Below are positions 50,479 through 59,170 of a stretch of 62,006 bases of DNA, piece after piece. This DNA is from Burkholderiaceae bacterium 16 (lineage in GTDB: Bacteria > Pseudomonadota > Gammaproteobacteria > Burkholderiales > Burkholderiaceae). The notes under the pieces were generated by a model. The model was given only the letters and a program-made list of their open reading frames with translations. It was not told the origin of the DNA and did not search any database. Position 1 is the stretch's first letter, and each line of letters starts with the position of its first letter. The DNA is taken from NCBI GenBank assembly GCA_000955785.1, contig JYOD01000059.1:28856-90861 (forward strand). The letters run 5' to 3'. The translations under genes and the position numbers were made by a program.

Positions 50479-51744
50479 TTATTGCTGCCGTGCGGAAGAC
50501 TTGTCGAAATGTTCGACAAAATCGCTGAACACGGCGGCAGCACTGGCGGCGTCTTCAGCAGTCATGATCTCGGTGGGGTGGTGGCTGATGCCGCCGTTGC
50601 CGCAGCGCACAAACAGCATCGCCACATCGGCGATGGCGGCGATGGCCATGGCGTCATGCCCGGCGCCCGAGGGCAGGTGCCGCACCGGCAGTCCCTGGCG
50701 GGCAATGGCATCCGCCCATTGCGTCTGCAGCCAGGGCGCGCACGGCACGCTCACGGCTTCATGGGTCTTGCGGACCGTCACACGCACATTGCGGCGGGCG
50801 CACACGCGTTCGATCTCCGCCAGCACGTCGTTGACGGCAGCCTGGCGCACGGCGTCTTCGCCGGCGCGGATGTCGATGGAGATCACCGCGCGGCCTGGCA
50901 CCACATTGGCGGCGCCGTTGGGCACGTTGAACTGGCCGATGGTGCCCACCAGGCCCGGCAGGCCGCCGCAGCGGCGCTCGATATACAGGCCGATCTCCGC
51001 GCCGGCCATGGCCGCATCGCGGCGCATGTCCATCGGCACGGTGCCGGCGTGGCCGGCCAGCCCTTCGAATTCGACGATGAAACGGGTGGCGCCGGAGATC
51101 GCGGTCACCACGCCCAGCGGCAACCCTTCATTTAGCAGCACCGGGCCTTGCTCGATATGGACTTCCACGAAGGCCAGCACCTGCTCGCGCTGATGCGCGG
51201 CGGCAGGCAGGCCGGCGGGGTCGAAACCGGCCGCGCGCATCACTTCGCGCATGGTCTTGCCGGAGTCGTCCGCATTGTCGAGCACGTTGGTGTCGAAGGT
51301 GCCGGCGATGGCGCGGCTGCCCAGCAGCGTGGCCTTGAAGCGCACGCCCTCTTCCTCGGCAAAGCCAACCACTTCGATGGCGAACGGGAAACGCTTGCCC
51401 TGGCGGTTCCACCCGGCCACGCAAGCGACCGGCAGGATCACGCCGAGGTTGCCGTCGTAGCGGCCGCCGTCGCGCACGGTGTCGAAGTGCGAACCGGTAA
51501 GCAGCGCCGGCGCGCCGGGCGTCGTGCCTTCATAGCGGCCGATCACGTTCCCGGCGGCATCGCGGCGCACCGTCATGCCGGCTTCGCGCATCCACTCAGC
51601 CAGTTGCGCGGCGGCGCCGTGGTGGGCGTCGGTGAGATAGGTGCGGGTGAGCATGCCGGGCTGCTCGGTATGGACGGCCAGGGTATCTGCCCAGGCCATG
51701 ATGCGCGCCCCGGTTTCGGTAGCGGGCGTGAGGGTTGCTGCCAT
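50479..51744 (-). CDS. Zn-dependent amidohydrolase, hydantoinase/carbamoylase family
   Basis: A 421-residue M20-type hydrolase of the N-carbamoyl-L-amino-acid hydrolase / allantoate amidohydrolase / beta-ureidopropionase group. LLTGSHFDTVRDGGRYDGNL gives the metal ligands, VGFAEEEGVRFKATLLGSRA the catalytic Glu pair, EVHIEQGPVLLNEG and the lid with GLAGHAGTVPMDMRRDAA follow. SHHPTEIMTAEDAASAA supplies the C-terminal His. It releases carbamate and ammonia from N-carbamoyl substrates. AGGAG precedes the ATG. It is divergent from dctA. Confidence 0.9.
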   Translation of the reverse strand: MAATLTPATETGARIMAWADTLAVHTEQPGMLTRTYLTDAHHGAAAQLAEWMREAGMTVRRDAAGNVIGRYEGTTPGAPALLTGSHFDTVRDGGRYDGNLGVILPVACVAGWNRQGKRFPFAIEVVGFAEEEGVRFKATLLGSRAIAGTFDTNVLDNADDSGKTMREVMRAAGFDPAGLPAAAHQREQVLAFVEVHIEQGPVLLNEGLPLGVVTAISGATRFIVEFEGLAGHAGTVPMDMRRDAAMAGAEIGLYIERRCGGLPGLVGTIGQFNVPNGAANVVPGRAVISIDIRAGEDAVRQAAVNDVLAEIERVCARRNVRVTVRKTHEAVSVPCAPWLQTQWADAIARQGLPVRHLPSGAGHDAMAIAAIADVAMLFVRCGNGGISHHPTEIMTAEDAASAAAVFSDFVEHFDKSSARQQ

Positions 51745-52168
51745 GCGTGTCTCCTGCTGGAAGTGCGCGAATGCGATGGCGCCGGATCATGCAAGCGCCG
51801 CGCCAGCGGTGCCTTGGTTGCCGGGCCGGCGTCGCCGGACCGTCCCGGTGCGCCTTGACTCTCGTCCGAGAGCTCTATTCTGTGCGATTCATGGTAGCAC
51901 AGTGAATTCAAAAATTGCATACAAAAATGATATGCACTATATTGGCTTCCACGTTCCGACAATTCGCTGCGGACAATCCGATCCGGACAGCGAGTTGCGT
52001 GGATTCCGCTCCAACAGGAGGGCCAATCCACGAAGCGCCGCAGCCCTCACCCGGCCACGCGCCCGGCATGTCAGGCCGGTCGACCCGCCACGCGGGCAAC
52101 CGGTAATTCCTGCAGCAATGACAGGACGCGCCAGCCAAAGTCTAGGACGCGTCCGCATGGAGACAACG
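51745..52168. promoter_or_regulatory. Divergent promoter region, amidohydrolase / dctA
   Basis: This 424-base gap holds the promoters of the leftward hydrolase operon and rightward dctA. An AT-rich stretch at about 51900-51945 contains TTGCATACAA (51915-51924), itself a 10-bp near-palindrome, and the inverted pair TGCATA (51916-51921) / TATGCA (51931-51936). Such sites are typical for FCD-type GntR regulators, one of which is encoded at 53625. Confidence 0.55.
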
Positions 52169-53581
52169 ATGCACCCAGCAGTCCAGCCGCGGTCCGCTTC
52201 CGCCCGCCCGCAGTCCGCTATCACCCGTTTCACCCGCTCCCTGTTTGGCCAGGTGCTGATCGCCCTGGTGCTTGGCACTGCACTCGGCCTGTTCTTCCCA
52301 GAGTTCGCCGCCAAGCTCAAGCCGCTCGGCGATGCCTTTATCAAGCTGATCAAGATGCTGATCGGGCCAATCGTCTTCTGCGTGGTGGTGGCCGGCATCT
52401 GCGGCGCCGGCGAACTGAAGAAGGTGGGCCGGGTCGGCATCAAGGCGGTGCTGTACTTCGAGGTGGTCACCACCATCGCGCTGGCGCTGGGCATCGCGCT
52501 GGCCTATATCTTCCATCCCGGCACCGGCATGAACGTGAACCCGGCCTCGCTCGACGCATCGGCGATGTCGGCCTACGTGGACTCCGCCGAAAAGGTCAAG
52601 AGCGCAGGCATGGTGGACTTCCTGCTCAAGCTGATTCCAAGCACGGTGATGGGCGCGTTCGCCAGCGGCGACGTGCTACAGGTGCTGCTGGTGTCGATCC
52701 TGTTCGGCTGCGCGCTGTCGCTGGTGGGCGAACGCGGCCGGCCGCTGGTGTTAATGATCGACACCTTCTCGCACACCTTGTTCAAGATGATGGGCTTCAT
52801 CATCAAGCTGGCGCCGCTGGGCGTGCTGGGCGCGGTGGCCTTCACCGTGGGCAAGTATGGCATCGGCTCGCTCAAGCAACTCGGCTACCTGGTGATGGTG
52901 TTCTACGGGGCGGTGATGTTGTTCGTGCTGGTGGTGCTGGGCACGGTGATGCGCCTGTGCGGCTTCTCGGTGATCAAGCTGATCCGCTACCTGCGCGCCG
53001 AACTGCTGGTGGTGCTGGGCACCGCGTCGTCGGACAGCGTGCTGCCGCAGATCATGAAGAAACTCGAATTCATGGGCATCAAGAAATCGGTGGTGGGCCT
53101 GGTGATCCCCACGGGATACTCCTTCAACCTCGACGCCTTCTCCATCTACCTGACGCTGGCCGCTGTCTTCATCGCCCAGGCCACCAATACGCCGCTGGCG
53201 CTGGGTGACCTGCTGGGCATCCTGGCGGTGGCGCTGGTCACGTCCAAGGGCGCGCACGGCATTCCCGGCTCGGCCATCGTGATCCTGGCGGCCACGCTGT
53301 CGGCGCACCCGGCGATTCCCGCCATTGGCCTGGTGCTGGTGCTGTCGGTGGACTGGTTCATCGGCATCGCCCGCGCCGTGGGCAACCTGATCGGCAACTG
53401 CGTGGCGACCGTGGTGGTAGCCGCATGGGAGAAGGACATCGACCGGGCGCGCGCCCACGACGTGCTCAACGGCAAGATCGACGCCACCGACCTCGATGCG
53501 GGCCTTGCGCCAGCGCCGCATGAAGCTGCCCTGGCCACCCCCGGGGCATCCCCGCTGCCCGGCGCGGCCGTGGGGCGCTAG
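52169..53581 (+). CDS. dctA: C4-dicarboxylate / amino acid:cation symporter DctA
   Basis: A 470-residue DAACS-family carrier with eight or so membrane segments and two re-entrant loops. Diagnostic parts are FIKLIKMLIGPIVFCVVVAG near 55, AELLVVLGTASSDSVLPQIM (serine-rich loop), GLVIPTGYSFNLDAFSIYLT and GVAALVTSKGAHGIPGSA-type ALVTSKGAHGIPGSAIV. It carries succinate, fumarate, malate or an acidic analogue. I start at ATG 52169 because GGAG lies 6 bases upstream. Being beside two amide hydrolases and a GntR gene suggests it imports their substrate. Confidence 0.93.
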   Translation: MHPAVQPRSASARPQSAITRFTRSLFGQVLIALVLGTALGLFFPEFAAKLKPLGDAFIKLIKMLIGPIVFCVVVAGICGAGELKKVGRVGIKAVLYFEVVTTIALALGIALAYIFHPGTGMNVNPASLDASAMSAYVDSAEKVKSAGMVDFLLKLIPSTVMGAFASGDVLQVLLVSILFGCALSLVGERGRPLVLMIDTFSHTLFKMMGFIIKLAPLGVLGAVAFTVGKYGIGSLKQLGYLVMVFYGAVMLFVLVVLGTVMRLCGFSVIKLIRYLRAELLVVLGTASSDSVLPQIMKKLEFMGIKKSVVGLVIPTGYSFNLDAFSIYLTLAAVFIAQATNTPLALGDLLGILAVALVTSKGAHGIPGSAIVILAATLSAHPAIPAIGLVLVLSVDWFIGIARAVGNLIGNCVATVVVAAWEKDIDRARAHDVLNGKIDATDLDAGLAPAPHEAALATPGASPLPGAAVGR

Positions 53582-53624
53582 AATCTCGGCATTCCTCACT
53601 GAGACTCAGCGCAAGTGCGCAACC

Positions 53625-54314
53625 ATGCCCGAGCATATCGATCCTGCCATGACCGCCGAAGCGATCGCCGAAGACATTGTCGCGGCCATCGTTTCGCACC
53701 GCCTGCCGCCTGGCACCAAGCTGCGCGAGGAGGCCCTGGCCAGCGTCTACCGCGTCAGCCGCACCAAGGTGCGCGCCGCGCTGCTGATGCTGTCCAAGGA
53801 CAAGCTCATCCAGATCGTGCCGGACAAAGGTGCCTTCGTCGCCAAGCCCAGCGCCGAGGAAGCGCGCGAAGTGTTCGCGGTGCGCCGCATCCTGGAGGCC
53901 GCGCTGGCGCGTGAATTCGTGGCGCGCGCCAGCGCAGCCGACTATAAGCGCATCGACCGGCACCTCGCCGCCGAGAAAAAGGCGCTGGGCGGCGTCGATG
54001 CCCAGTTGCGCACCCGCCTGCTGAGCGATTTCCACATCATGCTGGCGGAAGTGGTTGGCAATGGCGTGCTGACCGGCATGCTGCAGGAACTGTCGATGCG
54101 CAGCGCGGTGATCACCATGCTCTACCAGTCCCGCCGCGATGCCGCCTGCTCTTCCGATGAGCATCGCGAGTTTATCGAGGCGGCTCGCGCCGGCGACACC
54201 GAACGCGCCGTGACGCTGATGGTGGAACACCTGGGCCACGTCGAGGCGGCACTGCATTTCGACCAGGTGCCGGCCACCCACGGCAAGGACCTGGTGACGG
54301 CGCTGCTGGCCTGA
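53625..54314 (+). CDS. GntR family regulator (FCD domain)
   Basis: A 229-residue regulator with an N-terminal winged helix at about 8-75 (IAEDIVAAIVSHRLPPGTKL, ASVYRVSRTKVRAALLML) and a C-terminal FCD all-alpha ligand domain (VFAVRRILEAALAREFVARA, LLSDFHIMLAEVVGNGVLTG, SDEHREFIEAARAGDTERAV). The conserved Asp/His of FCD metal-binding are visible. It lies 43 bases after dctA and probably controls the divergent dctA/amidohydrolase promoters. No strong ribosome site is seen before ATG 53625. Confidence 0.9.
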   Translation: MPEHIDPAMTAEAIAEDIVAAIVSHRLPPGTKLREEALASVYRVSRTKVRAALLMLSKDKLIQIVPDKGAFVAKPSAEEAREVFAVRRILEAALAREFVARASAADYKRIDRHLAAEKKALGGVDAQLRTRLLSDFHIMLAEVVGNGVLTGMLQELSMRSAVITMLYQSRRDAACSSDEHREFIEAARAGDTERAVTLMVEHLGHVEAALHFDQVPATHGKDLVTALLA

Positions 54315-54460
54315 GGCCATCCTGAGGCCATCGTTTGCCGCGCCCGTGGCAAGCGCTTGACCTGGGTCAAGGCGGGCGCCGCGCCTTTGCACCATCATGG
54401 ACCCCGTCATGAAGATGCGGGGGCGCGCTTCATGACACATGGCCCGTCCCTTGCGACGGC

Positions 54461-54492
54461 AGCCCGCACGCCGGCCTGGGTGCGGGCTTTTT
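54461..54492 (+). terminator. Rho-independent terminator
   Basis: A 9-bp stem (AGCCCGCAC at 54461-54469, GTGCGGGCT at 54480-54488) with a 10-base loop and TTTTT directly after it, then CTTTT. It lies about 150 bases beyond the GntR stop codon. Confidence 0.88.
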
Positions 54493-54655
54493 CTTTTGTG
54501 CGGTGCCTCCCCGTGCGCTTCCCCGCCTGCCGCCCCCGCCTTGCTCCCACCCACCTTATTGCGTGCCCCGCACGCCTTCATTGCCGCATCCGTACGTGAT
54601 CGAATCGCGGCATCGGAGTAGGATGTCGGAGGCCCAAGTCAGAGGCCGCTTAAAA

Positions 54656-54679
54656 GACAAGAAGACAAGAAGACAAGAA
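54656..54679 (+). repeat. Tandem GACAAGAA, three copies
   Basis: Three perfect copies of an 8-bp purine-rich unit, followed by GACAGGAGACAG, directly before a possible short leader ORF at 54694. The strong purine bias and SD-like GGAG suggest a translation-related leader, or an unstable tract. Confidence 0.75.
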
Positions 54680-54693
54680 GACAGGAGACAGAC

Positions 54694-54789
54694 ATGACCC
54701 GTTCCATGCCGCTTTCCGCATTCCCGACCCGGCAGCGCCACGCCGCCGGGCGCACTTCGCCCTCGTCCGGCCCGCGCGGCCGCGACTGA
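54694..54789 (+). CDS. Possible short leader peptide ORF
   Basis: A 31-residue frame (MTRSMPLSAFPTRQRHAAGR at its start) with GGAG 8-9 bases before the ATG, ending 69 bases before the SDR gene. The codon content is basic and low-complexity, and no family is recognised. It may be a leader peptide or chance. Confidence 0.25.
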   Translation: MTRSMPLSAFPTRQRHAAGRTSPSSGPRGRD

Positions 54790-54858
54790 CCTTCCAGCCC
54801 GACTCCCGTGCCGGGCCATCCGCTTTCATCATCCAACCCAACCCAGGGAGGGAAACCC

Positions 54859-55680
54859 ATGTCCAACGCGTTCCGAGACGACGTCCTGGCCGGCAAGGTC
54901 GTGTTTATCGCCGGCGCCTCGTCCGGCATCAACCTGGGCATCGCCCAGCACTTCGCGAAAGCCGGCGCGCGGCTGGCGCTGGTCAGCCGCGACCCCGAGC
55001 GCATCGCGGCGGCGGCTGCCATCATCAACCATGCCGGCGGCAGCGCGCTCGGCATGGCGGCCGATGTGCGCGACTACGCCGCGGTGGAAGCGGCGCTGGC
55101 ACGCACGCGCGCTGAACTCGGGCCGATCGATATCGTGATTTCGGGCGCGGCCGGCAACTTTGTCGCGCCGGCGCTGGGCATGTCCGCCAACGGCTTCAAG
55201 ACCGTGGTGGATATCGACCTGATCGGCACCTTCAATGTCTTCCGCGCCTGCTTTGCCTTCCTCAACGCCCCCGGCGCTTCGCTGATCGCCATCACCGCGC
55301 CGCAGGCGGTCAACGCGATGATGTTCCAGGCCCATGTGTGCGCCGCCAAGGCCGGCATCAATATGCTGGTGAAATGCCTGGCGATGGAATGGGGCCCGGC
55401 GGGCGTGCGCGTCAACGGCATCTCGCCCGGTCCCATCGCCGGGACCGAAGGCATGGCGCGGCTCGCGCCCACGCCGGAGATGGAGGCGCGTTTCAAGGCG
55501 CGCCTGGCGCTGCGCGACTACGGCGACAAGAGCGATATCGCCAATACCGCGCTGTTCCTGTCCACCGACAACGCCCGCTATATCACGGGCACCATCGTAG
55601 ACTGCGACGGCGGCAGCAAGCTGGGCGACGCTTCGGCCGATGCGCTGCAACCGCCCAAGGCGCCCGGCAAGGCTGCCTGA
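54859..55680 (+). CDS. SDR, peroxisomal 2,4-dienoyl-CoA reductase-like
   Basis: A 273-residue short-chain reductase. The cofactor loop is VVFIAGASSGINLGIAQHFA (about 15-34), then NFVAPALGMSANGFKTVVDI and AMEWGPAGVRVNGISPGPIA. This pattern matches DECR2-type 2,4-dienoyl-CoA reductases, which lack the usual SDR Tyr: HVCAAKAGINMLVKCLA replaces YxxxK. It would reduce dienoyl-CoA from unsaturated fatty acids with NADPH. AGGGAGGG lies 8 bases before ATG 54859. It is first in a four-gene rightward operon; 84 bases separate it from the next gene. Confidence 0.88.
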   Translation: MSNAFRDDVLAGKVVFIAGASSGINLGIAQHFAKAGARLALVSRDPERIAAAAAIINHAGGSALGMAADVRDYAAVEAALARTRAELGPIDIVISGAAGNFVAPALGMSANGFKTVVDIDLIGTFNVFRACFAFLNAPGASLIAITAPQAVNAMMFQAHVCAAKAGINMLVKCLAMEWGPAGVRVNGISPGPIAGTEGMARLAPTPEMEARFKARLALRDYGDKSDIANTALFLSTDNARYITGTIVDCDGGSKLGDASADALQPPKAPGKAA

Positions 55681-55764
55681 ACCCGCGCGCCGGTCCGTAG
55701 CGGCACCGGCGCATTAGCGCATCAAGACACCTGCATCAAGACACATCAATTAAGGAGACAACCA

Positions 55765-56541
55765 ATGACATCGCCCGTGCTCTATCACGCCGCCGAAGGC
55801 GTGGCCACCATCACCCTGAACCGCCCCGACGTGCTCAACGCACTCAATGCGGAGCTGATGGCCGAACTGCGCGCCGCGGTCGAGCGTGCCGCGCAGGACG
55901 AAGCCGTACGCGCGGTAGTGCTCACCGCCAATGGCCGTGGCTTTTGCGCAGGCGCGGATCTCGCCGGGCGCCAGGCCGAACTCAAGGACTCCGGCACGCT
56001 GCTGCGCGAGCGCTATCACCCGATCATCCTGGCGTTGCGCAATATGCCCAAGCCTGTCATCACCTCGGTCAACGGCGTGGCGGCCGGTGCCGGCATGAGC
56101 CTGGCGCTGGCCGGCGACGTGGTGCTGGCCGGCCGCTCCGCGTCGTTCCTGCAGGCGTTCTCGAAGATCGGCCTGGTGCCCGATGCGGGAAGCACCTACT
56201 TCCTGCCGCGCTACGCGGGCGAGATGCGCGCGCGCGCGCTGGCCATCCTGGCCGAGAAGATCGACGCCGAGGAAGCCCACCGCATCGGCCTGGTGTGGAA
56301 GGTGCATGAAGACGAAGCCCTGCCCGCCGAGACCGCGAAGCTGGCGGCCCACCTCGCGCAGATGCCTACCTTTGCCTATGGCCTGATCAAGGAAGCACTC
56401 AACGCCAGCCTGGAGAGCGACCTGCCCACGCAGCTCGAACGCGAAGCCACGATGCAATCGCGCGCGTCGAAGAGCGAGGACTTCAAGGAGGGCGTGGCGG
56501 CGTTCCTGGAGAAGCGCAAGCCGGCATTCAAGGGGCGCTGA
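55765..56541 (+). CDS. Enoyl-CoA hydratase/isomerase (PaaG-like crotonase)
   Basis: A 258-residue crotonase. GVATITLNRPDVLNALNAEL at 12-31, NGRGFCAGADLAGRQ (oxyanion hole, Asp of the family) and PKPVITSVNGVAAGAGMSLA followed by SKIGLVPDAGSTYFLPRYAG match PaaG-type 2-(1,2-epoxy-1,2-dihydrophenyl)acetyl-CoA isomerases and FadB-like isomerases. No other paa genes are nearby, so a fatty-acid role is as likely. AAGGAG lies 8 bases before the ATG. Confidence 0.9.
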   Translation: MTSPVLYHAAEGVATITLNRPDVLNALNAELMAELRAAVERAAQDEAVRAVVLTANGRGFCAGADLAGRQAELKDSGTLLRERYHPIILALRNMPKPVITSVNGVAAGAGMSLALAGDVVLAGRSASFLQAFSKIGLVPDAGSTYFLPRYAGEMRARALAILAEKIDAEEAHRIGLVWKVHEDEALPAETAKLAAHLAQMPTFAYGLIKEALNASLESDLPTQLEREATMQSRASKSEDFKEGVAAFLEKRKPAFKGR

Positions 56542-56626
56542 AACTCTCGCACGCCGGACGGTGATGCCACCGCCGTTATGTTGACTACGCATCGCACCAC
56601 AATGCCGAAACCAGGAGACGCGCATC

Positions 56627-58306
56627 ATGCTAGGCCTCATGCAAGACCGTCCGTTGCTGATTTCTTCGCTGATCGAGTACGCCGCGCTGTACCACCCGCT
56701 GCAGGAGATCGTGTCGCGCACGATCGAGGGCGGCACGGTGCGCACCGACTATGCCGAGGTACACAACCGCGCCAGGCGCATCGCCAGCTCGCTGGCCGGA
56801 CTCGGCGTCGCGCAGGGCGATCGCGTCGGCACGCTGGCGTGGAATACGCACCGTCACCTGGAGCTGTACTTCGGCGTGTCGGGCGCGGGCGTGGTGCTGC
56901 ATACCGTCAACCCGCGCCTGTTCCCCGAGCAGATCGACTACATCATCAACCACGCTGAAGACCGCGTGCTTTTCTTCGATCCGTGCTTCGCGCCGCTGGT
57001 GATGCAGCTTGCGCCGCGCCTGACGTCGGTCACGCACTACGTGGCGATGACCGACCGCGCCGGCACCGACGCGCTCGGCCTTGCCGGCAAACTGCCCAAC
57101 CTGCTGTGCTATGAAGACCTGATCGACGCCGGCAACGAGAATTACGCGTGGCCGCAATTCGACGAGCGCACCGCGTCGTCCCTTTGCTATACCTCGGGCA
57201 CCACCGGCAACCCCAAGGGCGTGCTGTATTCGCACCGCTCCACCGTGCTGCACAGCCTCAAGGCCTGTGCTTCCGACACCTTCGGCGTAGGCGTGGACAG
57301 CGCCATCCTGCTGGTCGTGCCGCTGTTCCATGCCAACGCCTGGGGCATGCCCTACGCCTGCGCCATGACCGGCGCCAAGATGGTGCTGCCGGCCCAGCAT
57401 CTGGACGGCGAAAGCGTCTACCGCATGCTGCGCGACGAGCGCGTGACCTTCTCCACCGCGGTGCCCACCGTGTGGCTGATGCTGTTCCAGTATCTCGACG
57501 CGCACCCGGAGATCGACCCGCGCTCGCTCGGGCTGAAGCTCGCCGGCGTGGGCGGCTCGGCCGCGCCGGCGGCCATGATCGAGCGCTTCGAGCAGCAGTT
57601 CGGCGCGCGCTTCATCCAGGGCTGGGGCATGACGGAAACCAGCCCGATCGGCGTGATCAGCACCCTGCTGCCCAAGCACCGGGAACTCGGCGCGCAGGAG
57701 CAGTTGAAGGTCAAGCTCAAGCAGGGCCGCGCGCTGTGGGGCGTGGACCTGCGCATCGAGGACGACCAGGGCAACGCACTGCCGCACGACGGCCACGCTT
57801 TCGGCCGGCTGAAGGTGCGCGGGCCGTGGATCGCCGCAGCTTACTTCAAGGCGGAGCATGATGCGCTCGATGCCGATGGCTGGTTCGACACCGGCGACGT
57901 TGCCAATATCGATGCCGACGGCTATGTGCAACTGGTGGACCGCGCCAAGGACGTGATCAAGTCCGGCGGCGAATGGATTTCTTCCATCGACCTGGAGAAC
58001 GCCACCATGGGCCATCCCGCCGTGGCCGAGGCGGCCGTGGTTGGCGTGCCGCATCCCAAGTGGCAGGAGCGGCCGCTGCTGGTGGTGGTGCGCCGCCCCG
58101 GCCAGGAAGTCAGCGCTGCCGAGCTGCTCGATTTTCTCGCCGCCAGGGTAGCGAAATGGTGGGTGCCCGACGACGTCGCCTTTGTCGATTCCCTGCCCCA
58201 CACGGCCACCGGCAAGCTGCTCAAGGTGAAGTTGCGGGAGCAATTCAAAGACTATGTCCTGCCCACGGCGCAGGAACCCATTCAAGCAAGGAGTAACGCA
58301 ACATGA
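56627..58306 (+). CDS. Long-chain acyl-CoA synthetase (AMP-binding)
   Basis: A 559-residue adenylate-forming ligase that converts a carboxylic acid to its CoA thioester. The ATP-binding motif SSLCYTSGTTGNPKGVLYSH (about 185-203), GWGMTETSPIG and the DTGDVANIDADGYVQLVDR, KDVIKSGGEWISSI hinge are clear, and the lysine of PHTATGKLLKVKL completes it. The length fits FadD-like medium/long-chain members. AGGAG lies upstream of ATG 56627. It is third in the operon and its stop overlaps the next start (ATGA at 58303-58306). Confidence 0.92.
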   Translation: MLGLMQDRPLLISSLIEYAALYHPLQEIVSRTIEGGTVRTDYAEVHNRARRIASSLAGLGVAQGDRVGTLAWNTHRHLELYFGVSGAGVVLHTVNPRLFPEQIDYIINHAEDRVLFFDPCFAPLVMQLAPRLTSVTHYVAMTDRAGTDALGLAGKLPNLLCYEDLIDAGNENYAWPQFDERTASSLCYTSGTTGNPKGVLYSHRSTVLHSLKACASDTFGVGVDSAILLVVPLFHANAWGMPYACAMTGAKMVLPAQHLDGESVYRMLRDERVTFSTAVPTVWLMLFQYLDAHPEIDPRSLGLKLAGVGGSAAPAAMIERFEQQFGARFIQGWGMTETSPIGVISTLLPKHRELGAQEQLKVKLKQGRALWGVDLRIEDDQGNALPHDGHAFGRLKVRGPWIAAAYFKAEHDALDADGWFDTGDVANIDADGYVQLVDRAKDVIKSGGEWISSIDLENATMGHPAVAEAAVVGVPHPKWQERPLLVVVRRPGQEVSAAELLDFLAARVAKWWVPDDVAFVDSLPHTATGKLLKVKLREQFKDYVLPTAQEPIQARSNAT

Positions 58307-59118
58307 GCACCAGCAGCGAACGCATCATCCTGACCATCGACGACGGCGTGGCCGAGGTCAGGCTCAACCGCCCCGACAAAATGAACGCGCTCGATCCCGC
58401 CATGTTCGATGCGCTGATCGAAACCGGCCAGCAGCTCGCGTGCGAGCCCGGCCTGCGCGCGGTGGTGCTGTCCGGCGAAGGGCGTGCCTTTTGCGCGGGC
58501 CTCGATATGCAAAGCATGGCCGGACTGGGTGGCGGCAGCGAAGGCATCGCCGCCGGGCGTCTTGCGGCGCGCACCCATGGCATCTCCAACCGGCCGCAGT
58601 TCGCCTGCATGGTGTGGCGCGAATTGCCGGTGCCCGTGATTGCCGCGGTGCACGGCGTCGCGTTCGGCGGCGGCCTGCAGGTGGCGCTCGGCGCTGACTT
58701 GCGTTACGTCAGCGCGGACACGCGCATGTCGGTGATGGAAATCAAGTGGGGCCTGGTGCCCGACATGGCCGGCATGCTGCTGTTGCGCGGGCTGGTGCGC
58801 CCGGACCGCCTGCGCGAGCTGATCTACAGCGGACGCATCGTCAACGCAGAAGAAGCCTGCGCGCTGGGCCTTGCCACGGCCGTGGTGGGCGATCCGCGCG
58901 CAACGGCGCTGGCCACGGCGCGCGACATCGCCAACCGCAGCCCGGACGCGATCCGCGCCGCCAAGCGCCTGATGCAGGTGAGCGAAGACGGCGATGGCGC
59001 CGCCATCCTGCTGGCCGAATCGGTGGAACAGGACCGCCTCATCGGCGGCGCCAATCAGCGGGAGGCGGTGATCGCCAATATGGAGAAGCGGGCGCCGGTG
59101 TTCCAGGCCGCGCCGTAG
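58303..59118 (+). CDS. Crotonase / enoyl-CoA hydratase family protein
   Basis: A 271-residue crotonase. DGVAEVRLNRPDKMNALDPA, SGEGRAFCAGLDMQSMAGLG and PVIAAVHGVAFGGGLQVALG with MEIKWGLVPDMAGMLLLRGL give the CoA and oxyanion-hole loops. The Asp in FCAGLDM marks a hydratase/isomerase, while the E at MEIKWGLVPD is at the second acid position. It overlaps the ligase gene stop (ATGA), so translation is coupled. AAGGAG lies 9 bases before the ATG. Together with the SDR and ligase it fits activation and beta-oxidation of an unsaturated acid. Confidence 0.9.
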   Translation: MSTSSERIILTIDDGVAEVRLNRPDKMNALDPAMFDALIETGQQLACEPGLRAVVLSGEGRAFCAGLDMQSMAGLGGGSEGIAAGRLAARTHGISNRPQFACMVWRELPVPVIAAVHGVAFGGGLQVALGADLRYVSADTRMSVMEIKWGLVPDMAGMLLLRGLVRPDRLRELIYSGRIVNAEEACALGLATAVVGDPRATALATARDIANRSPDAIRAAKRLMQVSEDGDGAAILLAESVEQDRLIGGANQREAVIANMEKRAPVFQAAP

Positions 59119-59170
59119 TCGCCGCGTGGCGCCGGCTCATCGTTCTTCGCCGGTGCCACGTCGGGCGGGC

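Larger units (their letters stand above)
54315..54858. other. Intergenic region with terminator, direct repeats and a short ORF
   Basis: This 544-base gap between the GntR gene and the acyl-CoA operon holds a rho-independent terminator (54461-54492), an octamer tandem repeat (54656-54679) and a 31-codon frame at 54694-54789. The operon promoter must lie here; I could not place it with confidence. Confidence 0.5.

Noticed and set aside
54656..54679. The GACAAGAA tandem as a CRISPR-like repeat
   Set aside because: The units are 8 bp and directly adjacent, with no spacers.
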